NCBI GenBank assembly: GCA_036502405.1
Contig: DASXYP010000024.1
Coordinates: forward strand, 28,353-92,352
Direction: 5' to 3'
DNA from: Chersky-806 sp036502405
GTDB taxonomy: Bacteria; Actinomycetota; Acidimicrobiia; IMCC26256; JAENVU01
Length of the DNA stretch: 64,000 nucleotides
Of the stretch, positions 59,971 through 64,000 are shown in pieces (position 1 is the stretch's first letter; the number at the start of each line of letters is the position of its first letter). The translations under genes and the position numbers were made by a program. The notes beneath the pieces are model-generated. The model did no database searches and was not told the origin of the DNA. It saw nothing but the letters and a program-made list of their open reading frames with translations.

Positions 59971-62790
59971 ATGGCCATCGCGCCGGAGCAGGTTGGCATC
60001 GGGATCCGTCGGCAGTTCACGGAGCCGGGGCAGGACCCCTACGACTCCGTGGAGTGGGAGCGGCGCGAAGCGCGCATCCAGAACTGGAAGGACGGGACCG
60101 ACGCCTTCTTCCAGCCCGAGGTCGAGTTCCCGGTCAGCTGGTCCCAGAACGCCACGAACATCGTCGCTCAGAAGTACTTCCGGGGCACGCTCGGCACCGA
60201 CGAGCGCGAGTGGTCGCTGCGCCAGGTCATCGACCGTGTCGCCGACACGATCACCGCGTGGGGCCGGCGCGACGGCTACTTCGTGGACGACGAGGAGGCC
60301 GACGCGTTCAACGCCGAGCTGAAGTACGTGCTCGTGCACCAGCGCGCCGCGTTCAACTCGCCGGTCTGGTTCAACATCGGCGTGAAGAACACCCCGCAGC
60401 AGGCGAGCGCGTGCTTCATCCTCGCGGTCGAGGACACCATGAACGGCATCCTCAACTGGTACCGCGAGGAGGGCACGATCTTCAAGGGCGGCTCGGGCTC
60501 GGGCATCAACCTGAGCAACATCCGCTCGAGCTCCGAGGGCCTGAAGGGCGGCGGCACCGCGAGCGGGCCGGTGAGCTTCATGCGCGGCGCCGACGCGTCG
60601 GCCGGCACGATCAAGTCGGGCGGCAAGACCCGGCGCGCCGCCAAGATGGTCATCCTCAACGCGGACCACCCCGACGTCGAGGAGTTCATCTGGTGCAAGG
60701 CCACCGAGGAGCGCAAGGCGCGCGCCCTGCGCGACGCGGGCTTCGACATGGACCTGGACGGCAAGGACAGCCACTCCATCCAGTACCAGAACGCCAACAA
60801 CTCGGTGCGCGTCACCGACGAGTTCATGCAGGCCGTCGTGGACGACGACGACTGGGCGCTGAAGGCCGTGCTCACCGGCGAGACCGTGCGCACCGTGAAG
60901 GCCCGTGAGCTCATGCGCCAGATCTCCGAGGCGACCTGGCAGTGCGCGGACCCGGGGATGCAGTTCGACACCACGATCAACCGCTGGCACACCGCGCCGA
61001 ACGCCGGTCGGATCAACGCCTCGAACCCGTGCAGCGAGTACATGCACCTGGACAACTCGGCCTGCAACCTCGCGAGCATCAACCTGCTCGCGTACATGGA
61101 CGAGGGCGGCCAGTTCGACGTCGCCGGGTACCAGCACACCGTCGAGGTGGTGTTCACCGCGCAGGAGATCCTGGTCGGCAACGCCGACTACCCGACCGAG
61201 GCGATCGGCGAGAACAGCCGGAAGTACCGCCAGCTGGGCCTGGGCTACGCGAACCTCGGTGCGCTCCTGATGTCCGAGGGCCTGCCCTACGACTCGCCCG
61301 CGGGGCGCGCGTGGGCCGCGTCGCTCACCGCGCTGATGACCGGTCACGCCTACGCCACGAGCGCGCGCACCGCGGGCCGCATGGGCCCGTTCGCGGGCTA
61401 CGCCGCGAACGAGGACGCGATGCTGAACGTCCTGCGGATGCACCGGGCCGAGGCGGCCAAGATCGACGAGGAGCTGGTCCCGCCGGAGCTGCTCTCGGCC
61501 GCGCAGCGGAGCTGGGACGACGCGGTCGAGCTCGGCGAGCGCTACGGCGTGCGCAACTCGCAGGCGACGGTGCTCGCACCGACGGGCACGATCGGCCTGA
61601 TGATGGACTGCGACACCACCGGCATCGAGCCCGACCTCGCGCTGACGAAGGCGAAGAAGCTCGTCGGCGGAGGCACGATGCTCATCGTCAACCAGACGAT
61701 CCCGCGTGCACTGCGCAACCTCGGCTACACCGACGAGCAGGTCGAGGCGATCGTCGCCCACATCGACGAGCACAAGACGATCCTCGGGGCGCCCGGGTTC
61801 AACCCCGAGCACCTCGCGGTGTTCGCCTGCTCGATGGGTGACAACACGATCCACTACATGGGCCACGTCACGATGATGGGGGCGGTCCAGCCGTTCCTGT
61901 CAGGGGCGATCTCCAAGACCGTGAACCTCCCCGAGGAGGCGACGGTCGAGGACGTCGAGCAGCTCCACATCGAGGCGTGGGGGCTGGGTCTGAAGGCGGT
62001 CGCGGTCTACCGCGACAACTGCAAGGTGGGCCAGCCGCTCAGCACCCAGAAGTCGGCGAGCGCGACCGGCGACGGTGACGGCTCGGGTGAGCGCATCGTG
62101 GAGCGGATCGTCGAGCACGTGATCGTGCAGGAGCCGGTCCGCCAGAAGCTGCCCCGGGTGCGCGCGTCCAAGACGTTCTCGTTCCGGGTCGCCGACTGCC
62201 ACGGCTACGTGACGGTGGGCGAGTTCGAGGACGGTCGCCCGGGCGAGCTGTTCTTGCGGGTGGCCAAGCAGGGCTCGACGTTGGCCGGGATCATGGACGC
62301 GTTCGCGATCTCGGTGAGCCACGGCCTGCAGTACGGCGTGCCGATCGAGGCGTTCTGCGAGATGTTCACGAACATGCGCTTCGAGCCCGCGGGCATGACC
62401 GACGACCCCGACATCCGGTTCGCGACGAGCCTCGTCGACTACATCTTCCGCCGCCTCGCGGTGGAGTACATGTCGGAGGACAAGCGCCGCGACATGGGCA
62501 TCCTCACGGTGGGGGAGCGCCTCCAGCCGACGCTGCCCGGAGTCGAGGAGGCCGCCACCGCGGCGGAGCCCACGATGGAGCTGCTCCCGCTCGACGACCG
62601 CGCCCCGGCGGACGCGCTCGACGAGCCCGAGGCCCCGCCCGCACCCGCGGCGTCGGTCGCCCCGCCCGCGCCGCGGACCCCGGCCCGCGAGCGCGAGACC
62701 GTGCTCTGCTACGTCTGCGGCGACATCATGCAGCGCGCCGGCTCGTGCCACGCCTGCCCGTCCTGCGGCGCGACGAGCGGCTGCTCGTAG
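59971..62790 (+). CDS. nrdJ: Adenosylcobalamin-dependent (class II) ribonucleoside-diphosphate reductase
   Basis: NrdJ makes deoxyribonucleotides using vitamin B12 and does not need oxygen. The 939-residue protein has QQASACFILAVED with an active-site Cys, FKGGSGSGINLSNIRSS, ASNPCSEYMHLDNSACNLAS, and a C-terminal barrel strand near ATVLAPTGTIGLMMD. The last 30 residues carry CYVCGDIM and CHACPSCGATSGCS, the reducible/zinc-like Cys cluster of long NrdJ. The ATG at 59971 follows GAAGGGGAG. Regulation by the adjacent NrdR is supported by boxes in its promoter. Confidence 0.96.
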   Translation: MAIAPEQVGIGIRRQFTEPGQDPYDSVEWERREARIQNWKDGTDAFFQPEVEFPVSWSQNATNIVAQKYFRGTLGTDEREWSLRQVIDRVADTITAWGRRDGYFVDDEEADAFNAELKYVLVHQRAAFNSPVWFNIGVKNTPQQASACFILAVEDTMNGILNWYREEGTIFKGGSGSGINLSNIRSSSEGLKGGGTASGPVSFMRGADASAGTIKSGGKTRRAAKMVILNADHPDVEEFIWCKATEERKARALRDAGFDMDLDGKDSHSIQYQNANNSVRVTDEFMQAVVDDDDWALKAVLTGETVRTVKARELMRQISEATWQCADPGMQFDTTINRWHTAPNAGRINASNPCSEYMHLDNSACNLASINLLAYMDEGGQFDVAGYQHTVEVVFTAQEILVGNADYPTEAIGENSRKYRQLGLGYANLGALLMSEGLPYDSPAGRAWAASLTALMTGHAYATSARTAGRMGPFAGYAANEDAMLNVLRMHRAEAAKIDEELVPPELLSAAQRSWDDAVELGERYGVRNSQATVLAPTGTIGLMMDCDTTGIEPDLALTKAKKLVGGGTMLIVNQTIPRALRNLGYTDEQVEAIVAHIDEHKTILGAPGFNPEHLAVFACSMGDNTIHYMGHVTMMGAVQPFLSGAISKTVNLPEEATVEDVEQLHIEAWGLGLKAVAVYRDNCKVGQPLSTQKSASATGDGDGSGERIVERIVEHVIVQEPVRQKLPRVRASKTFSFRVADCHGYVTVGEFEDGRPGELFLRVAKQGSTLAGIMDAFAISVSHGLQYGVPIEAFCEMFTNMRFEPAGMTDDPDIRFATSLVDYIFRRLAVEYMSEDKRRDMGILTVGERLQPTLPGVEEAATAAEPTMELLPLDDRAPADALDEPEAPPAPAASVAPPAPRTPARERETVLCYVCGDIMQRAGSCHACPSCGATSGCS

Positions 62791-62857
62791 CGTCGAGTTA
62801 CATCCGAACTTCATCGTGATTCGCATGCCGGCTTCAGCGGATTGCAGGTCGTTTCAA

Positions 62858-62892
62858 GCGGGAGGCGCTTCCATCGCGGCAGCGCCTCCCGC
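62858..62892 (+). terminator. Terminator hairpin after nrdJ
   Basis: GCGGGAGGCGCT pairs perfectly with AGCGCCTCCCGC (12 bp) around an 11-nt loop, about 70 bp after the nrdJ stop. It marks the boundary to the decayed region. Confidence 0.6.
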
Positions 62893-62905
62893 CGCGAACG
62901 CCACA

Positions 62906-63256
62906 ATCCACGACTTGACCAAGTCCTTGAAACTCAAAGCCGCGTGGCAGGTTGCGGCGACGCCGTTCGTGCGCCGCCTGCACCTCGCCGGCGTTCTCAG
63001 CGACTGGTCGTACCGAAGCCTGATGATTGAACTGTCACAGCGCGGCAAGCTCGACATCACGCTGACCCGTGACATCCAGGCTGATCCGGTGAAGCGAGCC
63101 TTGGCCTCGTCGCTGGTGAGCTTCGGACATGAGATCCCAGCGACGATCATCGCTGAAGGCATCGAAACTGAAGAAGAACGCTCCACGCTCGCCGCGCTCG
63201 GCGTCCCGTGGGGCCAGGGATTCCACCTCGGTCGGCCAAATCGACCTGCCAAGTAG
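62906..63256 (+). pseudogene. Chimeric remnant: ImmA/IrrE-like C-terminal piece fused to EAL-domain C-terminal piece
   Basis: The first roughly 47 codons (LKAAWQVAATPFVRRLHLAG, then LSDWSYRSLMIELSQRG) resemble the C-terminal helical region of ImmA/IrrE metallopeptidases. From codon 63047 the frame continues in KLDITLTRDIQADPVKRAL, TIIAEGIETEEE and GVPWGQGFHLGRP, the C-terminal third of an EAL phosphodiesterase. The HExxH peptidase core and the EAL, ExN and DDF motifs are all missing. It cannot be an active enzyme of either family and looks like two gene ends joined by recombination. Any start codon is arbitrary. Confidence 0.7.
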
Positions 63257-63268
63257 GACTCGTAGCGA

Positions 63269-63550
63269 TCAGACGTCTTGATACACAACCTTGTTCGCCG
63301 GTTGCCAGGCGGTCGCGAAGTCAGCCATGCGGTCGGACGACGCGGCTAGTGCGGCGTCCGTTTCCCAAACGGCCATCGATTCGTACAGGCGCCGCCCGTA
63401 GAGGAACGTGCCCACGGACCGCAGGAGGTCGGTGGTGGACGCGACCACGTCGTCGTCGGGCGTGAACAAGTCGAAGACGACCTGTCGCGCCCACCGCCGC
63501 TCGGTCCCGGTTGCAACGATGCACGTGCGAACGATTCTCGGTTTGCCCAA
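63269..63550 (-). pseudogene. Fragment of a RibD/dihydrofolate-reductase-like protein
   Basis: On the minus strand the frame contains DLLRSVGTFLYGRRLYESMAVWET and DFATAWQPANKVVYQDV, the middle part of the small RibD-C/DHFR-like family of about 180-190 residues. The first part of the frame has no recognisable N-terminal strand, and a stop falls right after the KVVY strand where the family normally continues for about 80 residues. It is therefore truncated at both ends. Its original role is unknown. Confidence 0.6.
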
Positions 63551-64000
63551 CGGTTCAACCTCGACCCAAGCTCAGCGCTCGACACCCGCCAGACCCCGAA
63601 GACATGGTTCCAAGCTCCCACTGGCCACCGGGACATGTGGGCGCTCAACCTCGAGTTCACCCGTACGAGTACCGCAACCCGAGTGCTCGTTAGGGCTCAT
63701 CCGAGTGGCGCCGCCAAACCATGCCACGGTCGCCGCGTTCGTTCAGCACCACACAAGCGCAACGGCCTTACCCTCAACATCCCGGCCAGAGACCGCCGCG
63801 GCTGTCCTCCTCAGGGCATCGGACCGGTTTCTGCAGGCGGCCACGGTCGACACTGACGCCGAAGAGCTCTTCGCTACGTTTTCCTGGACCTGTTCCCCCC
63901 GGCGATCGTCGAGCGCGCAGAGACGGTCGCTGGTGGACGACGGGAACGAACATCGGCGGGGAGTGTTGGCGCAGGTCCTTCGGTCCGGGGAGGCCCACCA
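63551..64000. other. Unassigned, probably decayed sequence at the window edge
   Basis: No complete gene is visible. On the plus strand, short coding-like segments appear in different frames: VAPPNHATVAAFVQHH with RASDRFLQAATVDTDAEELF (about 63695-63880), then LDLFPPAIVERAE (about 63885-63925), then LVDDGNEHRRGVLAQVLRSG (about 63930-63990). The frame changes suggest a broken gene, but I cannot name the family. Frames of 60-75 codons here lack support. Confidence 0.35.

Noticed and set aside
63635..63856. A 73-codon plus-strand frame near the window end
   Set aside because: It has no ribosome-binding site or recognisable motif, lies among frame-broken fragments, and competes with other equally open frames.

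Overview
This is a GC-rich (roughly 70% by eye), gene-dense chromosomal segment of an actinobacterium. The gene order runs rpsB-tsf-pyrH-frr-cdsA-dxr-rseP-ispG-proS-rimP-nusA-ylxR-infB-rbfA-nrnA-truB-ribF-rpsO-pnp-pepR-dapB-rnj-ftsK-pgsA-cinA-recA-miaB-miaA-dapF-hflX-lexA-lysM-nrdR. This is the long conserved order that, from memory, also runs through the Mycobacterium tuberculosis chromosome between rpsB and nrdR. The gene complement does not look like Mycobacterium or Streptomyces: recX does not follow recA, DapD is of the 275-residue proteobacterial type, and there is a class II NrdJ. I lean towards Acidimicrobiia or a related deep lineage, with low to moderate confidence. There is no rRNA, tRNA, CRISPR array or intact mobile element.

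Layout. (1) 1-8.6 kb, plus strand: translation factors, UMP kinase, phospholipid precursor synthesis (cdsA), two MEP-pathway isoprenoid genes (dxr, ispG), the site-2 protease rseP and a PAP2-like membrane protein. (2) 8.6-14.3 kb, minus strand: a methyltransferase-murT-gatD operon that amidates lipid II, and a sulfite reductase-cysH sulfur operon with a likely leader peptide. (3) 14.3-30.2 kb, plus strand: proS, an ATP-dependent ligase, the rimP-nusA-ylxR-infB-ylxP-rbfA-nrnA-truB-ribF block, then rpsO-pnp-pepR. (4) 30.4-42.4 kb, plus strand: dapB, two TetR regulators, a membrane metzincin, a diiron oxidase, RNase J, an SDR, a tandem GNAT, ftsK, an FMN reductase and a metallo-hydrolase. (5) 42.4-48.5 kb: a minus-strand serine hydrolase, plus-strand rimO-pgsA-cinA-thpR, and a minus-strand lipoprotein glycosidase. 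(6) 48.6-62.8 kb: recA, miaB, then miaA-dapF-hflX-dapC-dapD-dapE (lysine/diaminopimelate), the divergent lexA and lysM SOS pair, and nrdR-nrdJ. (7) 62.8-64.0 kb: a decayed, gene-poor stretch with fragments of an ImmA/IrrE-like peptidase fused to an EAL domain, a dihydrofolate-reductase-like remnant and unassigned sequence.

How the genes work together. dapB, dapF, dapC, dapD and dapE cover most of the succinylase route to meso-diaminopimelate, which feeds peptidoglycan made with MurT/GatD amidation. recA, lexA and the LysM protein form an SOS and division-arrest module. nrdR sits beside its likely target nrdJ. The proS-to-pnp block is translation and RNA-turnover machinery.

The strongest non-gene signal is regulatory. 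About sixteen genes or operons have a TANNNT hexamer ending 6-7 nt (one 9 nt) before the start codon, which is the signature of leaderless transcription. At recA and lexA the SOS box sits directly against the -35 hexamer inside a 17-bp spacer. At a tetR gene a perfect inverted repeat fills the -35/-10 spacer. A terminator with a competing duplicated segment precedes rimP-nusA. A leaderless 32-codon reading frame with a near-terminal Cys codon, plus a 20-bp palindrome, precedes the sulfite reductase operon. A dispersed family of GC-rich repeats marks several operon boundaries.
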